A stretch of DNA of 64,000 bases from the NCBI RefSeq assembly GCF_042675745.1, contig NZ_JBHTJM010000011.1, forward strand, positions 124,001 to 188,000, written 5' to 3'. Position 1 is the stretch's first letter; every line of letters starts with the position of its first letter. A program made the translations under genes and the position numbers. Source of the DNA: Pseudofulvibacter geojedonensis. Its GTDB lineage: Bacteria; Bacteroidota; Bacteroidia; Flavobacteriales; Flavobacteriaceae. The notes below the pieces were generated by a model. That model searched no databases. It saw nothing but the letters and a program-made list of their open reading frames with translations, and was not told the origin of the DNA. Of this stretch, positions 7,754 through 17,182 are shown one piece after another.

Positions 7754-10102
7754 TTACAATTCTATCGTTACATTTCTCTTCACTTCATTCCCATAATCAT
7801 CTACAACAGTTACTACATGCTCTCCCTTAGAAGGTATAATTCCTATTTCGTGAAAAGTTTGAGTAGTTTGTATAAAAGCATCATCTAAGTACCAATATAC
7901 TTTAGTATCTGGCTTAGAGTGGGCTATTTTAAACACTACCTCATTTACTTTTCCTTCTTCATTTTTAGGTAGAACTATTTTACTGTTAGGCTTTGGAAAA
8001 ATAAAATCCATAGTTATTGCTTGTTCACCCTTACAATCAAATCGCAATCTTGGTAGTGATTTATAATTAGAATTATATCTCTTATAATACCATTCCATTA
8101 TTGGTGGTAAACTAAACCATGAAGTTGCTATCATTCTATCTAAACTTTCGCAAGAAGCATTTACCCTAAACTGTCCCTCTAAATCGGTGTGGATTAATTG
8201 GTGATACGGACAACTTTTAGATCGTTTACCTACTGTAGGAATCCATTCTTTACTCACTTCGCACAAACTACTCGCTAAATAACCACTTTTACTACACACT
8301 TCTGCTTCGGACAATTCATCGTAAGGCTTTTCAAACCAGTTAGATGTTGGCAATACATTAAATACATCAAATAAAACTGGTGCCGCACTAGAAACTCCTG
8401 TAAGTTCTGGTCTTCCTTCTCCATCTGCATTTCCTACCCAAACACCTACTACATAATTGGGGGTTACTCCAACCGCCCAAGCATCTCTATTTCCGAAACT
8501 CGTACCTGTTTTCCAAGCAATTTCTTTAGCAGAATCATAAAACTTCCAAGATTCATCTCCTTCTGGTCTATTTACTTCTTTCATGGCTTCGAAAGCTAAA
8601 TAGATACTACCAGCATCAAAACTGTTCTTTTCTGTAGATAACCTCCCTAACTCTAACTTATAATCATCTTCATAAGACCAAGGAGTTAAATAAGCTTCAT
8701 GATATTCACTAGAAGTATTGGTGTAGTTATTAACCTCTGAAGCTAAAGCCCCGTAAGTTGAACATAAATCCCACAAACTACTTTCTGCTCCTCCTAAAAT
8801 AAGTGATAAACCATAGTGATCTACTCCTTTATTAATATGCTTAAAATTAAACTGTGTTAGCTCATCATGAAAACGAGATAAACCGTATTGCTGTAACATT
8901 CTTACTGCCGGAATATTTAACGATCTAGCCAAGGCTTTTTTAGCTGGAACCGCACCTGCGTATTGAAGATTAAAGTTTTTAGGCACATAATCGGCTATAG
9001 TAGTTGGGATGTCTGCCACTAATCTATTCGGTAATAATTCTCCTTTATCTAACATTGCCATATATAGTAACGGTTTTAATGTACTACCGGTACTTCTTGG
9101 AGCATTGATAATATTTACATCTTTTTGATGTGTTTTAGTAGTTTGTGTATTGCCTATATAACTCAACACTTTTCTATTATTTACATCTAAAACCAACACC
9201 GCCATATTATGAACTTCGTTTTGTTTCTGAATTTCATAATGTTGATTTACAATTCTATTTACACTCTTTTGTAATTGATACTCTATGGATGTTTTTATAC
9301 GTTGCCCCTTTTTATTTTTAGCAATTTCTTGTAGTAAATGGGGAGCAATTTGTGGCAATCGGTAAGGTTTCTGAGGAAGTTGTTCTTGAACAGCTAATTG
9401 ATATGTTAGTTCATCTATAACTTGTTCTTCAAAAAGTTTATTTAATAACCTATTTCTCTTTACACGCAATTTTTTTTGGTTTTTTCCTGGGTAAATTAAA
9501 CTAGGAGCATTGGGTAATACTGCAAGAGTTGCCGATTCTGCCCATGACAATTGATGTGGCTGTACTCCAAAATAGCGCCAAGCAGCTACGTCTAAGCCCA
9601 CAACATTCCCTCCAAAAGGAGCGTTAGAGGCATAATAATTTAATATTTCTTCTTTAGAATTTCTGAACTCTAATCGAGTGGCTAATACTAACTCTTTTAC
9701 TTTTTCTAAATAGGTTCTTCCTTTACCATTTCTAGACAAACGAATTACCTGTTGTGTAATAGTACTACCTCCTCTTACCACTTTCCCTTCGTTTATGTTA
9801 GCCTTTAAAGCTTTAAAAATTGAAATAGGATTAAAACCAAAATGCTGGTAAAAATGAGCATCCTCAAACTGAATAATACAATGTTTGAATTTTTCTGGAA
9901 CCGAATCATTTGCTGGAAATCGCCACTGACCATCATCAGCAATTAAAGCTCCTAGTAATTCTCCTTCTGTACTTTCTATAACTGTAGAAGTAGGAGTATT
10001 GAATAGCTTTTTAGGCAAACAAAAAACATAAAAAACCAACCCTATAAATAATAAGACTGATTTAATTTTATACTTTTTTATGTAATTGATTATTTGTTTC
10101 AT
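7754..10102 (-). CDS. pbpC: Penicillin-binding protein 1C
   Basis: A 782-residue bifunctional peptidoglycan synthase with an N-terminal anchor (residues 13-30). The glycosyltransferase domain shows EDAHFYQHFGFNP (catalytic Glu), RGGSTITQQVIRL and LEKVKELVLATRLE. The transpeptidase domain shows SxxK in RSTGSTLKPLLYMAM, SLN in ARSLNIPAVRM and the KTGTS triad. The extra C-terminal domain (about residues 690-782) is the BiPBP_C module typical of PBP1C. PBP1C genes commonly sit beside a large alpha-2-macroglobulin lipoprotein gene, and one lies just upstream here at 11152-16683. Together they are thought to couple wall repair with protease trapping. Confidence 0.95.
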   Translation of the reverse strand: MKQIINYIKKYKIKSVLLFIGLVFYVFCLPKKLFNTPTSTVIESTEGELLGALIADDGQWRFPANDSVPEKFKHCIIQFEDAHFYQHFGFNPISIFKALKANINEGKVVRGGSTITQQVIRLSRNGKGRTYLEKVKELVLATRLEFRNSKEEILNYYASNAPFGGNVVGLDVAAWRYFGVQPHQLSWAESATLAVLPNAPSLIYPGKNQKKLRVKRNRLLNKLFEEQVIDELTYQLAVQEQLPQKPYRLPQIAPHLLQEIAKNKKGQRIKTSIEYQLQKSVNRIVNQHYEIQKQNEVHNMAVLVLDVNNRKVLSYIGNTQTTKTHQKDVNIINAPRSTGSTLKPLLYMAMLDKGELLPNRLVADIPTTIADYVPKNFNLQYAGAVPAKKALARSLNIPAVRMLQQYGLSRFHDELTQFNFKHINKGVDHYGLSLILGGAESSLWDLCSTYGALASEVNNYTNTSSEYHEAYLTPWSYEDDYKLELGRLSTEKNSFDAGSIYLAFEAMKEVNRPEGDESWKFYDSAKEIAWKTGTSFGNRDAWAVGVTPNYVVGVWVGNADGEGRPELTGVSSAAPVLFDVFNVLPTSNWFEKPYDELSEAEVCSKSGYLASSLCEVSKEWIPTVGKRSKSCPYHQLIHTDLEGQFRVNASCESLDRMIATSWFSLPPIMEWYYKRYNSNYKSLPRLRFDCKGEQAITMDFIFPKPNSKIVLPKNEEGKVNEVVFKIAHSKPDTKVYWYLDDAFIQTTQTFHEIGIIPSKGEHVVTVVDDYGNEVKRNVTIEL

Positions 10103-10169
10103 TTTTGTTTATTCATCCCTTCCGCTTGTTAGGCTACTTCTATTGTTTTGTATTAACCATTCATATTCT

Positions 10170-10218
10170 CCCTCCTTATAAAAGGAGGGGTGTCCGATAG
10201 GACGGGGTGGTTGTAACT
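10170..10218. repeat. Palindromic repeat (REP-like), copy 1
   Basis: An 8-bp inverted repeat (CCCTCCTT / AAGGAGGG, 10170-10189) is followed by a tail containing GGGTGTC, then GATAGG and GGGTGGTT. A related tail occurs at 10733-10757. Similar palindromes lie on both sides of the DUF559 gene. This looks like a dispersed extragenic palindrome rather than a terminator, as there is no T-run. Confidence 0.55.
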
Positions 10219-10226
10219 AAAATCAT

Positions 10227-10592
10227 TTATTGATTCTTAATATCTAAAATCGCATTAACAATCATTTCTGGGTTTTTAAATACCACTTTATTTTCAAACC
10301 TAATTACGATAAAACCTAAATCTTCCAAACGCTCTGTTCTTGTATTATCATAATTCTCTTGACCAAAATTAGCGTGCACCTCTCCATCCAATTCAATGAT
10401 TAACTTTAATTCTGGACAATAAAAATCAACAATATAATTTTCTATACTGTGTTGTCTTCTAAATTTTAACCCCTCAACCTTTTTCCCTTTTAAAGAATTC
10501 CATAAAGTAGCCTCTGCCGATGTAACATTATTTCTAAGAAATTTCCTAAAATCAACTAAGTACTTTCTGTTATGGATTCTTTTCTTTTTCAT
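10227..10592 (-). CDS. DUF559 domain protein (Vsr-like PD-(D/E)XK nuclease fold)
   Basis: A 121-residue protein. It begins with basic residues (MKKKRIHNRKYLVDFRKFLRNN), followed by TSAEATLWNSLKGKKVEGLKFRRQHSI and the nuclease core YIVDFYCPELKLIIELDGEVH. The Asp in IVDFYC and the Glu/Asp of IELDGEVH fit the very-short-patch-repair-type fold, and VIRFENKVV follows. The activity of this family is unproven, and a DNA-nicking or repair role is inferred from the fold. It sits between PBP1C and the A2M gene among several short palindromic repeats. This looks like an insertion into an otherwise conserved neighbourhood. Confidence 0.85.
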   Translation of the reverse strand: MKKKRIHNRKYLVDFRKFLRNNVTSAEATLWNSLKGKKVEGLKFRRQHSIENYIVDFYCPELKLIIELDGEVHANFGQENYDNTRTERLEDLGFIVIRFENKVVFKNPEMIVNAILDIKNQ

Positions 10593-10621
10593 AATTATTC
10601 AACCCTTTCGCTCTTCGAGCA

Positions 10622-10642
10622 CCTTCCCTTAATAAGGGAAGG
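10622..10642. repeat. Palindromic repeat (REP-like), copy 2
   Basis: A perfect 9-bp inverted repeat CCTTCCCTT / AAGGGAAGG with loop AAT lies 30 bp beyond the start codon of the DUF559 gene. Its purine/pyrimidine composition matches copies 1 and 4. Confidence 0.5.
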
Positions 10643-10717
10643 AAAAACATTCTACATATATTTATATCTTTAGTAATTATTATAACTTCTAATGTCTATA
10701 CTAGCTACCCAGTTTTA

Positions 10718-10760
10718 CTCTCCTTAACCAATGAGGGTGTCGGTAAAATAGGGTGGTTAG
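10718..10760. repeat. Degenerate repeat (REP-like), copy 3
   Basis: CTCTCCTTAACC is followed by GAGGGTGTCGGTAAAATAGG and GTGGTT. This parallels the tail of copy 1 (GGGTGTC, then GGGTGGTT). The stem is degraded here. Confidence 0.4.
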
Positions 10761-10764
10761 AATA

Positions 10765-11070
10765 TCATCCTTTAAAAAACTCATATTCTCGTTCTACTTT
10801 ACAAACTCTCACCTTAAACCAACTATACCAATCTTGTTTTCCCTTTTCTTGCGCGTATAAATGTGCCGTATTTGCTTTCCAGTTTTTAATCGCTTCTAAG
10901 CTTTCCCAGTAAGAAACGGTAATATTAGGTTCTCCTTGAGCAGATTCTATTCCTAAAAAACCTTCTTGCTGTTTTGCTAACTCTTCCATTTTTTGAGCCA
11001 TATGAGCATAACCATCATCTCCTTCGGTACGCTTGGAAGTGAAAATTACTGAGTAATAAGGTTTGTTCAT
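10765..11070 (-). CDS. Antibiotic biosynthesis monooxygenase (ABM) family protein
   Basis: A small ferredoxin-like protein. I take the ATG at 11070 (MNKPYYSVIFTSKRTEGDD, about 101 residues) because the family starts just before this beta strand; ATGs at 11082 and 11100 would add short tails. Visible elements are the helix MAQKMEELAKQQEGFLGIESAQG, then ITVSYWESLEAIKNWKANTAHLYAQEKG with Trp and His in the usual ABM positions, and WYSWFKVRVCKVERE. ABM proteins include haem-degrading and quinone-oxidising enzymes, and many are uncharacterised; the reaction here is unknown. It is flanked by palindromic repeats on both sides. Confidence 0.85.
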   Translation of the reverse strand: MNKPYYSVIFTSKRTEGDDGYAHMAQKMEELAKQQEGFLGIESAQGEPNITVSYWESLEAIKNWKANTAHLYAQEKGKQDWYSWFKVRVCKVEREYEFFKG

Positions 11071-11099
11071 TTTATTATCCATTATCTTATTAAAAAACA

Positions 11100-11128
11100 C
11101 TTTCCCTTCCTAAAAGAGAAAGGGAAAG
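11100..11128. repeat. Palindromic repeat (REP-like), copy 4
   Basis: A 9-bp inverted repeat CTTTCCCTT / AAGGGAAAG with an 11-base spacer, between the ABM gene and the A2M stop codon. It has no T-run beyond the stem. It belongs compositionally with copies 1-3. Confidence 0.45.
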
Positions 11129-11151
11129 CAATAATCATATCTTAAATTTAA

Positions 11152-14100
11152 TTACTTAACTACCTCAACCCATTGTCCTTTGGTACGAACGAAATAGTCG
11201 TCATCGTACATGGCTTCACATTGAACGCCTGGTAGGTAGTAATTACCTAAATAAGATGAATTCAATAACACTCTAAAGGTTTTGGTTTCATATTTACCCA
11301 AATCAAAATAGAAGTTAGCTCTATCATCTCTTATATCGGTATGATCGACTTTATTTTCGGCAAATGAACCAAAGTCTGTAAAACGTGTATTTACTATTTC
11401 CCAACCAGATGGAAAGATATTAGACAATGCCATATCTTTAACCACCTCATTAGTTCCGTTAGAAATAGTTACCTCAGCTACAAAATCAGTTCCTTGAGGT
11501 AGCTTGGCTACATTAAGTATTGAGCCATTTTTGTTTTTAAATGCTACAGTTGCTGTAAGATTACGCTTTTCTACCTTTTCTTTTCCTACAGGTAATATTC
11601 CTTGATTTACTACTCTAACATAAATAGTATTGTTTTTATTATTCTTTAACTCAACCGAATTAGTTCCTTCATTTATCACTAGATCTCGAGTAGCTAATGT
11701 TTTAGAAGATTTAATACTGGTATTGTTTTTACCATTAGTGGCAAACTGTAAATCAATTCCTTTCCCTCCTATAAAACGAGCATATTTTGCCATAGCTAAT
11801 AAACTATACGCTGTAGTTTGGGTACTCATATAGCTACGATCTGACAATACCTTTGCAATTCCTTTGCTTATACTCTTAGATTTATCATGATTCTTTAATA
11901 AAACAAACGTTTCTAAAGCCATGGCTTTGTTACGGTTTGTAGAACCATATGTATAGTAATTATACTTTTCTGATTTAAAATCTAATGGCGTTTTATTTAT
12001 AATACTTTCTGCAGCTTCTTTTTGACCTACTAGAGCATAAGCTGCAGCCAAACGTAATTTAGATTCATTGCTAATTCCTCTTGTTTCACGCAAACGATTC
12101 ATAGAAGATAAGTCTGGACTCCCTGCTAAGGCCAATGTGTATAAACGATAAGCTTGTGCCAATCCATCTCTATAATACCTTCTGTCATTAAACCTCCAGT
12201 TTTTTGCTGCTTGTTTTTGATAATTAACCCACTTGTTTTTAAACCCAATAGGCATTACAAAACCTTTCTGCTCTGCTTCTATTAAGAAATGACCTGCGTA
12301 ACTAGTAGACCAGTCATTTGCTGTATTACTACCTCTCCAGTATCCAAAACCACCATTTGGTTTTTGATAATGAGCTAATCTGTCTATTCCTATTTGTATA
12401 TTTTTCTGAATCTTTTTCTTCTTGTTTTCACTCAAGTCAAAAACATCATTTAAAAACAACTGAGGGAACACACTAGAAGTAGTTTGCTCTACACAACCAT
12501 GTGGGTATCTAATTAAATAATTTAATCGAGAATTAAAGTCCATTGCCGGCAATGTAGATAACTCTACTGCTGCTTTATTAGAACCTGTTACTCCAAAAGT
12601 TTCAAAAGTAACAGTCTTGCTGCTATTAGGTTCTAATAAGACATCTACTACTTCTATTGTTTCTGTATTTGGATTTACTACATCTATTTCTACGTCGTAA
12701 GATGCTTTCTCTCCATTGCCTGAAGCAATAACCTCTAGAGTTCCTATTCCATTTTTTAGAACCTCAACATCAAAATACACCATTTTCTCATCAGGCTGAG
12801 AAAAACTTACATTTTGAACAGCGTTACCAATAACTTTAAATAATCCGTTATTTTTAAGACGTACCGATACATTCTTTACTTTTTTCTCCATAGCAAACAC
12901 CGTAATAGGTAAACGTGCTTTTTCTCCTGGAGTTACTTTTCTAGGAACTGAAGCTAATACCATTAATGGCTTTCTTACTGGAGTTGTTTTCTCTGTATTA
13001 CCATAAGCCTCTTTATCTGGATTATGTGCTACTACCATAGTTCTTACCGAACCAATGTATTTAGGTAGTTTTATTTTATGCGATTTTGTTTGTCCTTTAC
13101 CTAACTCAAAAGGTCCTAGATAAATTACTACTGGCTTAAAACGATTTGCCTTTTTATTCTTACTCCCGGCCATCATTCCATCACCACCAATACTAAACAC
13201 CTGATTAATTCTTCCTCCATAAGCACCTACTATATCATCATATACATCCCATGTTTTTACTCCTAATGCCTCTTTTGCATAAAAAGCTTTCCAAGGGTCC
13301 GGGGTTTTAAATCGAGTTAAATCTAATAAACCTTCATCTACAACAGCTATAGAATAGGTCATTGGTTTACCATTCTTCTCTTTAACCTTTACGGTAGTTT
13401 CTTGCTCAGGCTGTAAAACAGATGGCATAGTAATTTCTGGATACAATCTTGTAGCTGGATTTTCTACATTAATTCCTGTAATTCCGTATCTCCTTATTGG
13501 TAAATCATTTAAGGTAGAAGCATGTTCTTGAATAGCAGCTATATTAATATAAACATTAGGCGCCATTTCTGGAGTAATGTCTATATCGAACCTAGTATTT
13601 CCCTTTTCTGTGTTTACCCAAAAAGACTGTAATACTTCTGTTCCGTTTTCTATGGTTACTAAAGCATTACCGTTTTCTGAAGATGGGAATGTTACAGTAG
13701 CTTTCTCTCCTACATTATAAGTATCTTTATCTGACTTAAACACTAACATTGTGGCTTCGTCTGGATTTCCTTTTCTTGCTTTTCCTGCCCAACCTGGCCA
13801 ATCTATAAAGACCATTTTACTGGTAGCATGACCGCTTTGTTTATTTACTATTCTTACTAAGTATCTTCCCCAAGAAGGATATTTTAATTCGAAATTAAAA
13901 GAACCTTTTCCGTTCGATTTTGTAGAAATAGTTTTAGAAAAAACCGTTTCTCTATAGCTACTACCGTCGTATTGAGATAAATTAGCATTAGAAGCATTCC
14001 ACCACCAACGGTTGTTTACTTTATATATTTTCACTTCTAAATCTCGAACTGCAACCGGTTTCCCTTCTTCGTTTACTGTTGCTACATCAAACCTATGCTT

Positions 14101-16683
14101 TGTATCTGTAAGCAACATATTTCTAGCTCTATCTCCTTTAGGTGTGCTTAAGCCTACGTAAGAATTATAAGGAGAATAATCTTTACTAAACACATCTGTA
14201 CTAAAATCACCTCCATTTTCATATACTTTAGTCATAAAAACAGCTCTAAGCATTCCTGGTGATTTTTTATCTAACTGAGGTTCAAAATCAAAACTAGCTT
14301 TTCCTTCTTCATTTACCTTTCCTCTAAACACTGTAAAGTCTTCTGAGCTAAACCTTCTTGCTAGGTCATCAAATGTATAATCAGAAAAGTTTTTAAAACT
14401 GGTTGTCTTCTGATTGAATTTTACTGTAACATCTGTTTTTAAGTTTTTTGCAATAGCTCCATGAAGCCAAGTAACCGCTATATCTCCTTTAACAGGATTT
14501 GCAGATGTTATCATCTCCGTATCAAAACCAGCTTTAATCTTTAATCGATTAGGCTTAATGGTTTCTATTTTTATGCGCTTAGTAAACTGTGCTCCTCCAA
14601 CACTTACTTTTGCCAACCAATTACCCGTTGTAGCATCTGCATCTGTTGAAATTGTAAATCGATAAAAGTTATTTAATCCTTCGGTAGCAATTTCACGATG
14701 TGTCACGCTCCCTTGAGGATCTAACAATTCAAACTTAACTGGATGTCCCTTAGGCAACTTATTAGCCTTATCATTTAACATAAACGATAAAAACAACGTA
14801 TCACCTGGTCTCCAAACCCCTCTTTCTCCGTAAATAAATCCTTTTAAACCTTTCTTAAGTCGCACTCCGGAAACATCATATTTACTTACCGATAAGGCAT
14901 TACCATCGGCTAACTTTACATATGTATATTGGTTGTTCTTTTTAGCTACAGCGAAAAAAGCTGGCTTTTCAGAATCGTAAATTGCCATTCCCTCTTCGTC
15001 TGTTGTGCTTTCTCCTATTAGCTGCTGCTGATAATTATAAAAAGATACTTTTGCCCCAGCAACCGGATTAGTAGTTATAATATCGCTAACTGCTACAAAA
15101 TATGAGTTATTCATTCCTTTCTTAACAGTAACACCTAAATTAGACGCTAATACATTAGCGCTTACTTTTTTATTTCTATAATAAGAATGATCGCAAGGGT
15201 TGTCTCTTTCTCTCCAACTATATCCATAATTATCATAATAATCGTCGTAATAATATCCTCCGTAATCCCAGTTACTATCTTCTACATCTTCTTCGTCAAA
15301 ATTAATTTCTTCTTCCTCCTCATCAGTATTACTCTCACTATCACATTTATACAGAGAATAGGCTTTTCTAAAACTTAATTGAACTCTATAAATAGCCCCT
15401 GGATCTGCCTTGATTATTTTTTGCAAATCAACTGCAAAAGCATTCCACTGACTTAAATTACCTGATTTTCTCTTTTCTAAATTAATTGTCTTCTTTGCAA
15501 TTGGTCTTGCTACTTGCTTTAAGCTATTATTACCAGATAAGTTATTGTTTTGTAAAAACTGTAATACATTACTCTCATAGACTTTAAAAACCATTACATC
15601 TACAGCCTTTAAATTCACACTTTCAAAATTGAACTTTAAGTCTTTCGATGTTGGCAAAATCGTACCGCTATGTAACAATTTCACTTCTGGTTTTTGCTGC
15701 TCAAAAGCAACTTTTTGCTGAAAAGAGTTCTTTAACTTATACCCTTCTAAACTTGCTATACCTTGAAAAACCTCAACGTCTAAATTTCCTTTCAACGTCT
15801 TATTAGCGTAAATTTTTAACACATTTCCATCTACACTATACTTTAAATTCTTTGTTCCTTGAACAGTTACTAAACCATTAAAATCTTGATTCTTCTTTAA
15901 TGGATCAGAAAAGTTTAATGCTAAGTATTGTTTATCTCCATTAACAACATCTACACTAACTACCTGGAAATTATTTTTTCCTATAATGGTGTAATCAAAA
16001 CTTTCTTTCTGATCAACATTAATAGCACTACCATCGTAACTGATTTTAATTTCTGAATCGTCATCAAATCTTTGAATGCTATCAATTGTATAGGTGAAAT
16101 ATTTTCCTTCTTTATACTCTTCATCAAATTTAACAGCTAAACTATTCCCTTTCTGAGTAACTTTTAATAGTTTTTTAGCTTCTTCTAAACTAAGAACATC
16201 ACTAGTTTTAATATTACCCACCAAATATTGCCAATCTTTGCTATACGATTGTAAGTTATTTGTAGTTACAATAAAGTCTTGTTTGATGGTTTTTACCTTA
16301 AACACAAAATTGTTTAGAGTCTCGTCTTCAACTTTTTGAAACTGGTTTAATTTTATAGTGAACACATACTCGGTATCTTCTTTAAAACCATCTTCTGGCT
16401 GAAAAGAAATTGTTCTATTGTTTAGTGCTACCCATTTACCCTTTACTGCTGGCGACACGCTAAACATGCTATGATCTAACTCTAAATTATTAGTCCATTC
16501 TTCTACGGGTTTGACTAACACCATCCTGACTTCGGATTTCCTAGATATAATTCCAGAACTTACATCTGAAACATATTCTTTAAAATTGTATTTGTTAGAC
16601 GATTCTACATTTTGTGGTTGCTTTTTGCACCCAGCTAGCATTACTAATGCTAGCACTACCCAGAAGATTTTGTTTTTGATCAT
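11152..16683 (-). CDS. Alpha-2-macroglobulin family lipoprotein with thioester
   Basis: A 1843-residue giant with SPII signal MIKNKIFWVVLALVMLAGC (Cys19). The macroglobulin domains are recognisable by MG2-type text (GVWRPGDTLFLSFML, LDPQGSV) near residue 620. The thioester motif is intact: HGCVEQTT with Cys1397, Glu1399 and Gln1400. The alpha/alpha toroid thioester domain follows (GGFGYWRG, SYAGHFLIEAEQKG, AYALVGQKEAAE). Bacterial A2Ms trap attacking proteases by covalent linkage and are paired with PBP1C, whose gene lies downstream here. An acidic Tyr/Asp-rich insert (residues about 455-495) is notable. Two small genes separate it from pbpC, so the usual pair has been split. Confidence 0.95.
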   Translation of the reverse strand: MIKNKIFWVVLALVMLAGCKKQPQNVESSNKYNFKEYVSDVSSGIISRKSEVRMVLVKPVEEWTNNLELDHSMFSVSPAVKGKWVALNNRTISFQPEDGFKEDTEYVFTIKLNQFQKVEDETLNNFVFKVKTIKQDFIVTTNNLQSYSKDWQYLVGNIKTSDVLSLEEAKKLLKVTQKGNSLAVKFDEEYKEGKYFTYTIDSIQRFDDDSEIKISYDGSAINVDQKESFDYTIIGKNNFQVVSVDVVNGDKQYLALNFSDPLKKNQDFNGLVTVQGTKNLKYSVDGNVLKIYANKTLKGNLDVEVFQGIASLEGYKLKNSFQQKVAFEQQKPEVKLLHSGTILPTSKDLKFNFESVNLKAVDVMVFKVYESNVLQFLQNNNLSGNNSLKQVARPIAKKTINLEKRKSGNLSQWNAFAVDLQKIIKADPGAIYRVQLSFRKAYSLYKCDSESNTDEEEEEINFDEEDVEDSNWDYGGYYYDDYYDNYGYSWRERDNPCDHSYYRNKKVSANVLASNLGVTVKKGMNNSYFVAVSDIITTNPVAGAKVSFYNYQQQLIGESTTDEEGMAIYDSEKPAFFAVAKKNNQYTYVKLADGNALSVSKYDVSGVRLKKGLKGFIYGERGVWRPGDTLFLSFMLNDKANKLPKGHPVKFELLDPQGSVTHREIATEGLNNFYRFTISTDADATTGNWLAKVSVGGAQFTKRIKIETIKPNRLKIKAGFDTEMITSANPVKGDIAVTWLHGAIAKNLKTDVTVKFNQKTTSFKNFSDYTFDDLARRFSSEDFTVFRGKVNEEGKASFDFEPQLDKKSPGMLRAVFMTKVYENGGDFSTDVFSKDYSPYNSYVGLSTPKGDRARNMLLTDTKHRFDVATVNEEGKPVAVRDLEVKIYKVNNRWWWNASNANLSQYDGSSYRETVFSKTISTKSNGKGSFNFELKYPSWGRYLVRIVNKQSGHATSKMVFIDWPGWAGKARKGNPDEATMLVFKSDKDTYNVGEKATVTFPSSENGNALVTIENGTEVLQSFWVNTEKGNTRFDIDITPEMAPNVYINIAAIQEHASTLNDLPIRRYGITGINVENPATRLYPEITMPSVLQPEQETTVKVKEKNGKPMTYSIAVVDEGLLDLTRFKTPDPWKAFYAKEALGVKTWDVYDDIVGAYGGRINQVFSIGGDGMMAGSKNKKANRFKPVVIYLGPFELGKGQTKSHKIKLPKYIGSVRTMVVAHNPDKEAYGNTEKTTPVRKPLMVLASVPRKVTPGEKARLPITVFAMEKKVKNVSVRLKNNGLFKVIGNAVQNVSFSQPDEKMVYFDVEVLKNGIGTLEVIASGNGEKASYDVEIDVVNPNTETIEVVDVLLEPNSSKTVTFETFGVTGSNKAAVELSTLPAMDFNSRLNYLIRYPHGCVEQTTSSVFPQLFLNDVFDLSENKKKKIQKNIQIGIDRLAHYQKPNGGFGYWRGSNTANDWSTSYAGHFLIEAEQKGFVMPIGFKNKWVNYQKQAAKNWRFNDRRYYRDGLAQAYRLYTLALAGSPDLSSMNRLRETRGISNESKLRLAAAYALVGQKEAAESIINKTPLDFKSEKYNYYTYGSTNRNKAMALETFVLLKNHDKSKSISKGIAKVLSDRSYMSTQTTAYSLLAMAKYARFIGGKGIDLQFATNGKNNTSIKSSKTLATRDLVINEGTNSVELKNNKNNTIYVRVVNQGILPVGKEKVEKRNLTATVAFKNKNGSILNVAKLPQGTDFVAEVTISNGTNEVVKDMALSNIFPSGWEIVNTRFTDFGSFAENKVDHTDIRDDRANFYFDLGKYETKTFRVLLNSSYLGNYYLPGVQCEAMYDDDYFVRTKGQWVEVVK

Positions 16684-16721
16684 TTTTGCATTTACCTGTA
16701 TTTAATTAATAATTGAGTTTT

Positions 16722-16970
16722 TTATTTTATATCAATTAGATAGCTGTATCTATCAGAATTCCTACTAGACAATAACTCGATTTCTATCTTATTCGCTTTA
16801 TTCAAAGGATATGATTCTTTATTCGACCAAAAATAAAGCAGTTGATTTTCTCTATCAATCAAACCTACCCATAAAGTTTCCATCATTTGTTTTTCACAAA
16901 ACATAATATCTTCTAAATAAATTGATTTTTTATACTTCCTAATAAAAGTATTTGACCCTATTGAAATCAT
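16722..16970 (-). pseudogene. Probable 3' part of a frameshifted lipoprotein gene
   Basis: An 82-codon frame with no signal peptide (MISIGSNTFIRKYKKSIYLEDIMF...). It starts on the A of the preceding gene's TAA (1-bp overlap). Read upstream of its ATG, the same frame stays open (INRYDL) and joins smoothly onto the neighbour's text. The two therefore look like one secreted protein of about 150 residues broken by a single-base shift near 16975-16990. The alternative is two translationally coupled genes. No family is recognised. Confidence 0.5.
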
Positions 16971-17182
16971 TAAGTCATATCTATTAATGATTCATGAGTA
17001 ATATTAAATGTTATTGGTTTTTTTATCTCATTAGAAAAACACCTAATACTATCTGATTGCTTTAGATAAAAATCATCACCAGCATAAGCTCTAATATCTG
17101 ATGAAAAATGCTGACACTTTTCTCTACACGAAGCAAAAACAAAAAATGTTAATATTAAAATTACTTTACACTTATTACTCAT
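16970..17182 (-). pseudogene. Lipoprotein 5' part, probably frameshifted
   Basis: The start at 17182 gives MSNKCKVILILTFFVFASC, a clean SPII signal (Cys19), and the ATG at 17218 would only add a non-signal tail. The mature part is just 52 residues (REKCQHFSSDIRAYAGDDFYLKQ..., ending HESLIDMT) and stops where the next frame begins. It overlaps the isoaspartyl peptidase stop by 8 bp, so it belongs to that transcript. Length and continuity suggest a broken gene together with 16722-16970, though a genuine small lipoprotein cannot be excluded. Confidence 0.5.
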
